Source: Lachnospiraceae bacterium (GTDB lineage Bacteria; Bacillota; Clostridia; Lachnospirales; Lachnospiraceae). Taken from it: a DNA stretch of 64,000 bases. This document shows positions 8,949-17,755 of the stretch, piece after piece. The translations under genes and the position numbers were made by a program. Numbering within the stretch: position 1 is the first letter of the stretch; every line of letters begins with the position of its first letter. The notes beneath the pieces are model-generated. The model was not told the DNA's origin, did no database searches, and was given only the letters and a program-made list of their open reading frames with translations. Where the stretch lies: contig JAAUZC010000041.1 of the NCBI GenBank assembly GCA_014804795.1, forward strand, positions 1 through 64,000. Reading direction: 5' to 3'.

Positions 8949-11078
8949 TTATTCCACATGCACTTCCGGAACAAAAACCCTCTCTCCGGCGCCGTAACCC
9001 TTTTTCTTTACCAGTCCGGCTGCTTCCTCGCAAAATGTATCCTGTGCGCAAAACGGCTCCTGCACGCGCCTGTTCACCTTTTCGTAGTTGCCCTCCGGCG
9101 TCAGTATGTGAGCTTTCATATTGTCTTTCAACTGACATTCCAGAATGTGTATCGCTTTCTGTTTCAGGCCTTCTTTCTCCACCGGGAACATGATCTCCAC
9201 CCGGCGTTCCAGATTTCTCGGCATCCAGTCGGAACTTGCACAGTACACCTCCGGCTTTCCGTCATTCTCAAAATAAAAGATCCTCGCATGTTCCAGGAAA
9301 TTGCCCACAATGGAACGTACTGTTATATTCTCACTGACACCCGGGATTCCCGTCTTCAGACAACAGATTCCCCGTACGATCAGCTCGATCTTTACACCCG
9401 CGGCAGAAGCATCATAGAGTGCCATAATGACATCCCTGTCACAAAGAGCATTCATCTTTGCGATAATATGACTGTGATGTCCTTTCAGCGCATAATCCCT
9501 CTCCCTGTCTATCAGGGAAATGAAACGGTCCTTTAACCACAGAGGCGCCACTGCAAGTTTATTCCAGCTTCTGGGTTCCGAGTAACCGGAAAGCATATTG
9601 AATACCGCTGTCGCATCCTCACCAATCTGCTCATTGCAGGTCATAAGCCCTACATCCGTATAGAGTTTTGCGGTGGAATCGTTGTAGTTTCCCGTTCCAA
9701 GGTGCACATACCGCCTGATGCCATCCTCTTCTCTCCGCACCACAAGCGTGATCTTACAGTGGGTCTTTAGGCCTACCAGCCCATAAATCACATGGCAGCC
9801 CGCTTTCTCCAGCCGTTTTGCCCAGAGAATGTTGTTTTCCTCATCAAACCGTGCTTTTAATTCCACTAATACAGTAACCTGTTTTCCGTTCTCCGCCGCC
9901 TGCTCTAATGCCGCAATGATCGGAGAGTTTCCGCTGACTCTGTAAAGTGTCTGCTTGATGGCAAGCACCTCGCTGTCCCTTGAAGCCTGTCTCACAAAAT
10001 CAACCACCGGCTCAAAGGTCTGATAAGGATGATGCAGGAAAATATCATGCTGTCTGATCTGAGAAAAAATATCTCCCTCCTCCAGAAATTCCGGTATGGG
10101 CTGCGGCGTGTATTTCGGTGTTTTCAGATTGTCATACCCTTCTAAGCCGTAGATCTTCATAAGCACAGTCAGGTCAAGCGGTCCTTTTATGGCGTAGACA
10201 TCTTCTTCCTGTACCATCAGTTCCTCTTCTAAAATTTTTAACAGTTTCTCATCTATGCCAGCTTCTGTCTCCAGCCTGATGACCTGTCCCCACTGCCTTT
10301 TCTTCAACTGCTTTTCAATCTCTTTTAGCAGATCTTCGGCTTCATCCTCCTCAATGCTGAGATCTGCATTCCTCATAATACGGAACGGCCATACACATTC
10401 GATATCATAATTCAAAAACAGCCTGTCAATGTTGCGCTCAATGATCTGTTCCAGAAAGATCAGGCATTTCTTGCCCTCCGCATCATTCGGGATTTCTACA
10501 ACTCTCGAAAGCACACCCGGCACCTGCACTGTGGCAAATTCCACCTCGCCTTTCCCCTGTTTTTTCCTGACGAGCGCCCCCAGATTTAATGTCTTATTTC
10601 TCACAAGCGGGAAGGGTCTTGAAGAATCCACCGCCATCGGCGTCAGCACCGGATAAACATTGTCCAGAAAATAACGGTCCACATATGCCGCCTGCTTATC
10701 CGTCAGCTCTTCATGATGCCCTACGATCCTCACACCTGCTTCCAAAAGCCCGGGCAGAAGCTGCTTATTATATACCTGATACTGCTCTTTTACAAGCGCA
10801 TGCGTCACCTTGTTCAAGGCTTCCAGCTGCTCTTTCGGCTTCATGCCCGCAATATCCGGCTTATTGTATTTCGCATTCACCATGTCCTTCAGGGACGCCA
10901 CCCGCACCATGAAAAATTCATCCAAATTGGATGCGGTAATGCTCAAAAACTTCAGGCGCTCAAACAGCGGAAGCTTCACATCTTTCGCCTCGCTGAGCAC
11001 TCTCCTGTTAAACATGATCCAACTCAGTTCTCTGTTTGTATAATATGACGGATTTGTAAAATCCTTTTTCTCTCCCAT
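8949..11078 (-). CDS. ppk: Polyphosphate kinase
   Basis: PPK1 reversibly polymerises the gamma phosphate of ATP into polyphosphate. The 709-residue length is typical. The N-terminal domain starts NRELSWIMFNRRVLSEA; the active-site region contains GLKTHCKITLVVRR, whose His (about residue 440) is the autophosphorylated residue in the family. The second catalytic phospholipase-D-like domain shows VRGICCLKTG and the FLEHARIFYF motif with the second conserved His. AGGGG precedes the ATG. A Ppx/GppA-type exopolyphosphatase gene lies 122 bases upstream in the same direction, so synthesis and breakdown of polyphosphate are encoded side by side. Confidence 0.96.
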   Translation of the reverse strand: MGEKKDFTNPSYYTNRELSWIMFNRRVLSEAKDVKLPLFERLKFLSITASNLDEFFMVRVASLKDMVNAKYNKPDIAGMKPKEQLEALNKVTHALVKEQYQVYNKQLLPGLLEAGVRIVGHHEELTDKQAAYVDRYFLDNVYPVLTPMAVDSSRPFPLVRNKTLNLGALVRKKQGKGEVEFATVQVPGVLSRVVEIPNDAEGKKCLIFLEQIIERNIDRLFLNYDIECVWPFRIMRNADLSIEEDEAEDLLKEIEKQLKKRQWGQVIRLETEAGIDEKLLKILEEELMVQEEDVYAIKGPLDLTVLMKIYGLEGYDNLKTPKYTPQPIPEFLEEGDIFSQIRQHDIFLHHPYQTFEPVVDFVRQASRDSEVLAIKQTLYRVSGNSPIIAALEQAAENGKQVTVLVELKARFDEENNILWAKRLEKAGCHVIYGLVGLKTHCKITLVVRREEDGIRRYVHLGTGNYNDSTAKLYTDVGLMTCNEQIGEDATAVFNMLSGYSEPRSWNKLAVAPLWLKDRFISLIDRERDYALKGHHSHIIAKMNALCDRDVIMALYDASAAGVKIELIVRGICCLKTGIPGVSENITVRSIVGNFLEHARIFYFENDGKPEVYCASSDWMPRNLERRVEIMFPVEKEGLKQKAIHILECQLKDNMKAHILTPEGNYEKVNRRVQEPFCAQDTFCEEAAGLVKKKGYGAGERVFVPEVHVE

Positions 11079-11200
11079 AATCCCCTTGCCTTTCCGTAAC
11101 CTGCAAACTTTTATGCGTGTCTTTTACGCATTGCGCAGGTACAATATTTGCAAGATGAATAAATTCATCTGTAAAAAATTTATTTTTCACACTTCCCTTT

Positions 11201-12745
11201 TTAAAAGCTCTTCTTCTGGCGAATCACCGGTCTGATACTGTATACCTCTTCAAAAAAGTCAGCCCGTTTTGTAAAAAGCCCCCTCTCCAGCGTAATGTCC
11301 GCCGCCGTGGCTACCTGGATCACAAGCTGTCCGTCTTTTACTACCGTCTTAATATCTTTAAATTTCTGCTTATGGCTTCTGTCAAGGCCATTTGCCACCC
11401 GCAGAATAGCTGTCAGTTTTGCTACCACCAGATAAGCGTTTTCATCAAGAGTGCTTTCCTTTTCCGCCGCATTGTAATATATGAAGGGCTCATGGTTGTA
11501 TTTTACCACATTCGCCACAATCTCCCGTTCTTTATGGGAAAGCCCGATAATTTCTGTGGACATGATAATATTATAGGAACATTCTCCCAGATTGACCATA
11601 CTGATATATTTTCCGCAGTCATGAAGCCTTGTGGCAAGCTGCAGAAGAAGCCGTTCCCGTTTTCCCAGTCCGTGGATACGCCTCATACTGTCAAAGATCG
11701 TGAGTGCAATCCGCTCTAACGTTTCCCCCCGCTTTTTGCTTCCCATATAGCGCTTGCTGATATTTTCGGCGCTGGAGAGAATATCCGTCTCGAAATCGTG
11801 CTCCACTTTGAATATTTTATGCTGCTCCGCATATTCATAGGCAATTCCGTCACATAACGTTACACCCGGCGCCCACAGAAGCGATGCATCCATCATTTTC
11901 ACAATCCGCTTCACAAGAACTGCAGAGATAAACAACAGTATTGCATTTTCTCTCGGAATATTCAAAGCTCTGGCAATTTCCGGCAGAGTCCTTGACTGTA
12001 CCGACTCCAAAAAACTCATATAAGTCCCGGTTTCGATCACGCCCGGTCTCTCCTTTGTGATCACAGGATTTTGCAGGATCACCGACAGATAATCATCAAC
12101 CAGGATAATATTCTCAACTTTGCAGTCTTTTAAATACATTTTTTTAAATACAGAGAGCTGAGCCGAGGCAAGTTCGTCAATCAGCCCTTCTATTTTTGCA
12201 GAAGTCGTATTTAAATGATTTAACCTCTCCTGCAGCCGCAATACACCGAGACGCATACTCTGCGTAGATATCAGACTCCCCTTTTCAAACAGGGAAATCT
12301 GGAGACCGCTGCCGCCGATATCCACAATAGCGGTACCCTTTTCCGTAATCTTATTAAAATCTTCTGTTTTGGATGCTATGGATTTGTAATCCATAAAACG
12401 CTGCTCGGAATTGCTCAAGATATCTATCCTGATTCCGGTCCGCTGCCTGATCTGATCCAGCAAAATTTTCGTGTTCAGCGTTTCTCGGATAGCGCTGGTG
12501 CCGCAAGCCTTATAATCGTTTACTTTATAGGCTTTCATAATATTCTGAAACTCATTCAGAATAGTGCACAGTTCATTGACTGTTTCATAGGAGAGCTTGC
12601 CCTCCGCGTAGGTATCGCTTCCCAGATCCAGCCGATATCTGATGTCGTCCACCTGTTTCATGCCGCCCTTGCCGGACATCTCAAATATTTTCATTTCCAG
12701 ATCATAGGAACCTATATCGATCGCCGCAAATGTTGTGATTGCCAC
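11201..12745 (-). CDS. Ppx/GppA phosphatase with C-terminal HD domain
   Basis: A 514-residue protein. The N-terminal part has the actin/ASKHA-like phosphatase fold of Ppx/GppA: AAIDIGSYDLEMKIFEM at the start and the phosphate-binding segment AIVDIGGSGLQISLF near residue 140. The C-terminal part carries an HD-type motif (LATRLHDCGKYISMV, about residue 375), as in long exopolyphosphatases. It would hydrolyse polyphosphate ends or the 5' phosphate of pppGpp. Position next to ppk favours polyphosphate. The S in DIGSYDL replaces the usual N of DIGSNS, a variation worth noting. Confidence 0.88.
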   Translation of the reverse strand: MAITTFAAIDIGSYDLEMKIFEMSGKGGMKQVDDIRYRLDLGSDTYAEGKLSYETVNELCTILNEFQNIMKAYKVNDYKACGTSAIRETLNTKILLDQIRQRTGIRIDILSNSEQRFMDYKSIASKTEDFNKITEKGTAIVDIGGSGLQISLFEKGSLISTQSMRLGVLRLQERLNHLNTTSAKIEGLIDELASAQLSVFKKMYLKDCKVENIILVDDYLSVILQNPVITKERPGVIETGTYMSFLESVQSRTLPEIARALNIPRENAILLFISAVLVKRIVKMMDASLLWAPGVTLCDGIAYEYAEQHKIFKVEHDFETDILSSAENISKRYMGSKKRGETLERIALTIFDSMRRIHGLGKRERLLLQLATRLHDCGKYISMVNLGECSYNIIMSTEIIGLSHKEREIVANVVKYNHEPFIYYNAAEKESTLDENAYLVVAKLTAILRVANGLDRSHKQKFKDIKTVVKDGQLVIQVATAADITLERGLFTKRADFFEEVYSIRPVIRQKKSF

Positions 12746-12800
12746 AACGTTTCACCCCCGTTTCGTAAACATAACTGTATTCCCCTAACCGCTGATACCA

Positions 12801-14153
12801 TCATTTCTCCGAGAAAGCCGATTGCTCCGTGCCTATGGTGCTCCCGCAATCGCCGTTATCCGGGGCCTTCCCCAACAGGTAATCAATAAATTGTTTAGCC
12901 GTCCGCCCGGACAATCCGCCATGGGACAGTTCCCATTTATTTGCTTCCAAAAGAAGTTTTTCTTCCTCCATATCAATATCATAACGCTTTGCCAGCGTTC
13001 TGACAATATTTTGAAACTCTTTTGGTGCAGGTTTTCCAAAATAAATTGTCACACCAAAGCGGTATGCCAGGGAAAGCTTCTCCTGTACCGTATCGTTTGT
13101 GTGCAGATCTTCGTCTCTGTCATCCTTATCGGAACTTTTCTCCCTGACCAGATGTCTTCTGTTGGAGGTCGCATAAATCAGTACATTTTTCGGTTTCTTC
13201 TCAAGCCCTCCTTCAATCACGGCTTTCAGATATTTGTAATCTGTCTCAAAATCTTCAAAACTTAAGTCGTCCATATAGATAATAAACTTATAGTTTCTGT
13301 TTTTGATCTGACCGATCACATCGTTCAAATCCCGGAACTGGTGCTTGTATATCTCAATGATACGCAGCCCTTTCTCATAGTATTCGTTGGCGATCGCTTT
13401 AATGCTCGATGACTTTCCTGTCCCCGCATCTCCGAACAGCAGGCAGTTATTGGCCTTTCTGTTCTGCACAAAAGCTTCTGTATTCTCAATCAGCTTCTTT
13501 TTTTGCGTCTCGTATCCCACCAGATCATCCAGATGCACATGAGCGATATTTGTGATCGGTACGATCTGTGCTCCATCTGCTCCGGAAACAATGCGGAAAG
13601 CCTTATGCAGCCCGAACTTTCCGACGCCATAATCTGTGTAAAACTGCGTTAATGTCTCCTTCATCTCTTCCGGCGTATGGTTATGGCAAAACTGTCCTGC
13701 CAGATCGCATATCCGTTTCCTGATCCTTGTATTATAGACCTTACCCGCTGCATCGTTACTTTGATAGTGTTCTACCAGATTCCAGCTCTCTTCTCCGAAC
13801 AGTTTCGCTATCGGCGAAAAATCAAAATCAAAAAACTCCTTGAAAATCACAATATCATGCAGCACAGCCTGATTAACGCTGCCTTCCACAGCCCCCACCA
13901 CTTCACAGGCGCAGCTGTAACTGTTTTCATCATTCACAAGCAGATTTGCCAGGTAACAATGCCAGAGGTTGCCGTAAAAACCATGATTGCCGGCCAGCTC
14001 CAACAGTTTGTGGATGCAGGCAAAGAACAGTTCCCGCATCTCTTCCTGTCTCCCCAAAATATTATAGTGATCCATCAAAAAGGACATATCTGAAAGAAGT
14101 TTCCCGTCTTCTTTTGACATATTCCTGTATACGATCAGCTCTTTGTCCCTCAT
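12801..14153 (-). CDS. DUF815 AAA-type ATPase
   Basis: A 450-residue protein of the DUF815 (PF05673) family. Residues about 200-410 hold the ATPase: the segment IAHVHLDDLVGYETQKKKL precedes a Walker A (LFGDAGTGKSSSIKAIA), Walker B IIYMDDLSFED, and a sensor region ATSNRRHLVREK. The N-terminal 190 residues are helical and lack a recognised domain. Family members are widespread and without a settled function; some resemble clamp-loader-type AAA proteins. A 250-base repeat-filled spacer separates it from pheA, so a promoter of its own is likely. Confidence 0.85.
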   Translation of the reverse strand: MRDKELIVYRNMSKEDGKLLSDMSFLMDHYNILGRQEEMRELFFACIHKLLELAGNHGFYGNLWHCYLANLLVNDENSYSCACEVVGAVEGSVNQAVLHDIVIFKEFFDFDFSPIAKLFGEESWNLVEHYQSNDAAGKVYNTRIRKRICDLAGQFCHNHTPEEMKETLTQFYTDYGVGKFGLHKAFRIVSGADGAQIVPITNIAHVHLDDLVGYETQKKKLIENTEAFVQNRKANNCLLFGDAGTGKSSSIKAIANEYYEKGLRIIEIYKHQFRDLNDVIGQIKNRNYKFIIYMDDLSFEDFETDYKYLKAVIEGGLEKKPKNVLIYATSNRRHLVREKSSDKDDRDEDLHTNDTVQEKLSLAYRFGVTIYFGKPAPKEFQNIVRTLAKRYDIDMEEEKLLLEANKWELSHGGLSGRTAKQFIDYLLGKAPDNGDCGSTIGTEQSAFSEK

Positions 14154-14193
14154 ACCTTATCCCTCTTCCGCATTCACAAACATGTGCTCTTTT

Positions 14194-14338
14194 GTCCGAT
14201 TTCATCGGACGCTTTCTCGATTTGTTCAATTCGCAAACTCGCGCTGACGCGCTCTCTGTCCGATTTCATCGGACGCTTTCTCGATTTGTTCAATTCGCAA
14301 ACTCACGCTGACGCGCTCTCTGTCCGATTTCATCGGAC
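14194..14338 (-). repeat. 64-bp tandem repeat with palindromic core
   Basis: The 17-base palindrome GTCCGATTTCATCGGAC occurs three times, at 14194-14210, 14258-14274 and 14322-14338, exactly 64 bases apart. The intervening sequence (with a GCGC-tga-CGCGC hairpin and a CGCAAACTC segment) is nearly identical between units, giving about 2.3 copies. The array lies in the leader of the DUF815 gene, ending about 40 bases before its start codon. Each unit can form two hairpins in RNA. Function unknown; copy number may vary. Confidence 0.85.
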
Positions 14339-14347
14339 GTTTGCTCA

Positions 14348-14409
14348 TGAACAGCACAAGAAAAGCAAATGCCGCTTCGCGTCGCTTGCTTTTCTTTTGT
14401 GCTTGTTCA
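14348..14409 (-). terminator. Long stem-loop at the end of pheA
   Basis: A roughly 22-bp imperfect inverted repeat (about 14348-14369 with 14386-14409) encloses a loop containing a small GCTTCGC hairpin. One arm includes the pheA stop codon itself. On the minus strand no clear T-run follows, so it may be a Rho-independent terminator of weak type, a processing site or an mRNA 3' stabiliser. Confidence 0.5.
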
Positions 14410-15537
14410 GTAGTTCCCCAGTATTTTCATATTTCTGGCTTCATCCCGCAGTCCGCGCAGGGCGTTTTTCACCGCAGAGTCTCCAAGATTGCCCTCAAAA
14501 TCTATAAAAAACCGGTATTCCCAGTTCCGCTCCTCAATGGGGCGGCTCTCTATCTTGTTCATATTCAGATTATTGTAGATAATGTGGGACAGCATGTGAT
14601 ACAAAGAACCGCTCTCATGAGCTACCTCAAAACAAATACTGACCTTTTTCGCATCTTTTCTAAATATTTTCTGGTTTGTAACGATAATAAACCTTGTGGA
14701 GTTGGAACTGGACTGATTGATACCCTTTTCCAACACTTCCAGCCCGTAAAGCTTTGCCGCGTATTCACTGGCTATGGCCGCCTGACTCTTATCCTTATCA
14801 TCCCGCACTTTCTTTGCTGCAAAGGCATTGTTTTTCATGCTGATCTGCTTCCAGGAGGGGTATTCCAGCAAAAATCTTGTGCTCTGCATCAGAGACTGGG
14901 GATGAGAGCAAACGGTCTGGATATCTGAGAGTTTTGTACCCGGCAGTCCCATCAGGCAATGCTCGATCTTTATCACCTGTTCTCCTACAATGTAATTTTC
15001 AAACTCCACTAACAGATCATAAATTTCACTGACCACACCCGCCGTGGAATTTTCGATCGGAAGCACCGCAAAGTCCGCACTTCCCTCATCTATGGCAATC
15101 ATGGCATCCCGAAACGTATCCACATGAAAACTGTTTATCTGATTGCCGAAATACTGCGTCATCGCCGCCTGGGAATAGGCACCGTCCGCTCCCTGAAATA
15201 CGACCCTCGCTTTTTCGGTATCCAGTTCATCCACACCGATAAAAGGAAGTTTGCCAAGCGCTCCCTTTTCGGTCAGAAGCTGATACTGCCTCTTTCTGCT
15301 GATGGACATGATCAGTTCAAACAATTCTGTGATCCCATTCCTGTTAAAGTCATTACTGACAAGGGATTTGAGAACGGATAATTTTTCTTCCTCTCTCTGC
15401 TTGTCAAACACTTTTTTCCCGGTTTCTATCTTATATTCGGCCACCTTGCCTGAAATTTCCATTCTTTTCTCATAAAGGGATACGATCTGCGTGTCGATCT
15501 CGTCAATCTGCTCCCGAAGTTTTAATAAATCCTCCAT
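14407..15537 (-). CDS. pheA: Bifunctional chorismate mutase / prephenate dehydratase
   Basis: Converts chorismate to prephenate and then to phenylpyruvate for phenylalanine synthesis. Start 15537 is chosen because GAGGAAAAG precedes it at good distance and the protein then begins at the AroQ-type mutase (LREQIDEIDTQIVSLYEKRM, residues about 5-85). The dehydratase follows (VVFQGADGAYSQAAMTQYF, then the STRF element with its catalytic Thr near residue 280). The last 75 residues are an ACT domain with the ESRP motif that binds phenylalanine for feedback inhibition. The 376-residue length fits the family. Confidence 0.96.
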   Translation of the reverse strand: MEDLLKLREQIDEIDTQIVSLYEKRMEISGKVAEYKIETGKKVFDKQREEEKLSVLKSLVSNDFNRNGITELFELIMSISRKRQYQLLTEKGALGKLPFIGVDELDTEKARVVFQGADGAYSQAAMTQYFGNQINSFHVDTFRDAMIAIDEGSADFAVLPIENSTAGVVSEIYDLLVEFENYIVGEQVIKIEHCLMGLPGTKLSDIQTVCSHPQSLMQSTRFLLEYPSWKQISMKNNAFAAKKVRDDKDKSQAAIASEYAAKLYGLEVLEKGINQSSSNSTRFIIVTNQKIFRKDAKKVSICFEVAHESGSLYHMLSHIIYNNLNMNKIESRPIEERNWEYRFFIDFEGNLGDSAVKNALRGLRDEARNMKILGNY

Positions 15538-15606
15538 CTGCTTTTCCTCTTTCCCGCCGCTTTTTCTGTATTTGATCATTATTTCATATTTTATTACATT
15601 TATTTC

Positions 15607-15635
15607 TTGATAGCAAGGCCAGATGAAATTATAAT
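15607..15635 (+). promoter_or_regulatory. Sigma-A type promoter of the DUF5050 gene
   Basis: TTGATA (15607-15612) and TATAAT (15630-15635) are separated by 17 bases. The predicted start site is at about 15641-15643, exactly at the first leader hairpin, the same geometry as for the ABC-F gene at 5068. Confidence 0.7.
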
Positions 15636-15640
15636 GTAAA

Positions 15641-15764
15641 GTAAGAATGTGCTCCGCACATTCTTACCTGTTGCTTCTTGAAAAGCGAAGCTTTTTAAGA
15701 AGATTCCCGTTTTACCTGCTACTTCTTGAAAAGCGAAGCTTTTTTAAGAAGGTTCCCGTTTTAG
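15641..15764 (+). repeat. Three consecutive leader hairpins, two from a 48-bp tandem repeat
   Basis: Hairpin 1 is a perfect 12-bp stem with a 3-base loop (15641-15667). Hairpins 2 and 3 (15674-15702 and 15722-15751) are near-identical 13-bp stems around a GAA loop and belong to a 48-bp direct repeat that also contains TTCCCGTTTTA. All lie between the promoter and the start codon at 15800. The first hairpin would be at the very 5' end of the mRNA. Role unknown: attenuation, RNA stability or a protein-binding site. Confidence 0.8.
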
Positions 15765-15799
15765 CTACTATCCAAAACAATATTAAGGAGACATCTTTC

Positions 15800-16849
15800 A
15801 TGAAAAAATCTGTAAAAAAACCGACCTATTTTATCATACCGGCCATTTTAATCGTTCTTCTGATTCTGGCTATCTATTTAGAGGTGCGCGGCGTTCGCCT
15901 GTCGCCAATTCCACGGGATACTGTCGGTAATACCGCCGGAAATATCCGCGGCGAGGGACGCTTTTGTGAATATAAGGGAAAAGTTTATTTTTCCAATCCT
16001 TATGATAACGGCGCGCTCTATGTTATGAATTCTGACTGCACCGATATGAAACGGCTGCTCAACTCCAGTGTTTCTTATATTAATGCCGGAGGCAACTATC
16101 TGTTTTACTATCTGGAAGGCAAAAACGGCGGCACCGGCCTTGGGCATGTCCGTTCCACCACAGGAATCTACCGCTCTACTTTGAAGGGAAAAGAAAGTTC
16201 CTGCCTTGATTCTGATATGGCTACCATGATGATACTTGTGGGAGATCAGATTTATTTCCAGCATTATGACAATACCGATTTCAGTACCTTTCATAAAGTT
16301 CCTGCCGCAGGAAGCGATAAGGAGACAGAACTCAGTCGGGATATTGTGGAAACAGCCTGTGCTTTAAACGGTACGATATATTACAGCGGTATTCTGGAGG
16401 ATCACTTTTTACATGCCTGGGATACAGAAACAGATACCACCAAAGTGATTTTGGAAGGTAACATCAGTTATCCTACCGTCATCGAAAATTATGTGTATTT
16501 TATGAATGTGGATGCCGATTACCGGCTGTTTCGCTACAATACTTCAAACGACGAGCTGACGGCACTGACCGATGAACGGATTGACTTTTATAATATTTAT
16601 GACAATGTTATTTTCTATCAGACAAACAGCGCCGATTCCCCCGCTCTGATGCGTATGACTCTCGCCGGCGGCAGTAAGGAAGTGGTCGCATATGGCGTTT
16701 ATCACAGGATTAATACCACCTCGACTTATACTTATTTCCAGCCTTACAAAGATGACGAGACCATCTATCGCACCAGCACTTTCGGTCCTGTCGCAGTGGA
16801 TAATTTTCCGGAAGCCGAGGCCGCAGCACTGAACTACAGGAAAGATTGA
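15800..16849 (+). CDS. Membrane-anchored DUF5050 beta-propeller-like protein
   Basis: A 349-residue protein. Residues about 10-30 form a single N-terminal membrane anchor after a Lys-rich start, so the bulk is extracellular. The rest consists of repeated short beta motifs such as GKVYFSNPYDNGALYVMNSD, GDQIYFQHYD, and ENYVYFMNVDADYRLFRYN, as in DUF5050 proteins predicted to form beta-propellers. AAGGAG nine bases before the ATG sets the start. The gene stands alone and converges on the folate operon. Function unknown; binding of a ligand or partner at the cell surface is inferred from fold type. Confidence 0.8.
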   Translation: MKKSVKKPTYFIIPAILIVLLILAIYLEVRGVRLSPIPRDTVGNTAGNIRGEGRFCEYKGKVYFSNPYDNGALYVMNSDCTDMKRLLNSSVSYINAGGNYLFYYLEGKNGGTGLGHVRSTTGIYRSTLKGKESSCLDSDMATMMILVGDQIYFQHYDNTDFSTFHKVPAAGSDKETELSRDIVETACALNGTIYYSGILEDHFLHAWDTETDTTKVILEGNISYPTVIENYVYFMNVDADYRLFRYNTSNDELTALTDERIDFYNIYDNVIFYQTNSADSPALMRMTLAGGSKEVVAYGVYHRINTTSTYTYFQPYKDDETIYRTSTFGPVAVDNFPEAEAAALNYRKD

Positions 16850-16859
16850 TGCCGGTTGC

Positions 16860-17675
16860 TTATTCTGTCAGCGCCGCCAACAACTCCGCTACCGTTTTCC
16901 GGTAGACCGGATGCACAAAAGACGGTGCCAGTTCTGCAAGCGGCTTCAGCACAAACTGCCGGTTCTTCATATCAGGATGGGGAATCGACAGTTTCTTTTC
17001 TGCCAGAATAAGATCATCGTAAAACAGAATATCCAGATCCAGCGTACGGGGTCCCCAGTGAACTTCCCGCTTTCTTTCTGCAAGCTGCTCTTCCTCCTGC
17101 AGTCTTCCAAGCAATTCCCACGGACTGTAAAGCGTCTCCGCTTCCAGCACACCGTTCAGAAAATCATCCTGCTCCACACCGCCATAGGGTGCCGTTTCCA
17201 TGTAATCGGAAACATTGATATTTCTGAAACGGGCATCCGCCTGCAAATTTGCTGCTGCTCTCTCCAGATACTTCAGTCTGTCACCCATATTGGAACCAAG
17301 CGCAATGAAAACCCGATGCCAGCCTCTTTCAATCTTTACGGAAACACTGTTAAACCGAAGCGGAATCGGCGCATCCGGCTTTTCAACTTCCAATTCCACT
17401 TTATGGATTGCCGGAAACTCAAATAGAAGTTCTTCCGCTACATGCCTTGTCACGGCTTCCAGTAAGTCAAAACGGTTTTCCCGCATATAGTTATCAATAA
17501 ACAGACAGACCGCGCCGTAGTCTACAGCATCTGTAATATCGTCGCTTTTCCCGGCTTTCTCCATATCCGTATAGATCACTGCGCTGACGCAGAAATTCTG
17601 TCCCTGCTCCTTCTCCTGCTCATATACACCATGATGGGCAAATATTCTGAGGTCTTTAATTCTGATCTGATCCAT
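16860..17675 (-). CDS. folBK: FolB-FolK fusion: dihydroneopterin aldolase / HPPK
   Basis: A 271-residue bifunctional enzyme. Residues 1-118 are dihydroneopterin aldolase (IRIKDLRIFAHHGVYEQEK start; DLLEAVTRHVAEELL with the conserved Glu). Residues 119-271 are 6-hydroxymethyl-dihydropterin pyrophosphokinase, with the substrate loop VFIALGSNMGDR and the metal-binding stretch GPRTLDLDILFYDD. Together they make dihydropterin pyrophosphate, the substrate of FolP encoded just upstream. It is the last gene of the five-gene folate operon. Confidence 0.95.
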   Translation of the reverse strand: MDQIRIKDLRIFAHHGVYEQEKEQGQNFCVSAVIYTDMEKAGKSDDITDAVDYGAVCLFIDNYMRENRFDLLEAVTRHVAEELLFEFPAIHKVELEVEKPDAPIPLRFNSVSVKIERGWHRVFIALGSNMGDRLKYLERAAANLQADARFRNINVSDYMETAPYGGVEQDDFLNGVLEAETLYSPWELLGRLQEEEQLAERKREVHWGPRTLDLDILFYDDLILAEKKLSIPHPDMKNRQFVLKPLAELAPSFVHPVYRKTVAELLAALTE

Positions 17676-17755
17676 GCTCTTATACTTCCTTTGCTGTTTT
17701 CTTTAGAATTTTCTGCCAAATTCCCTTGTTAAATACCAAAAAACTATTGTTCAAT

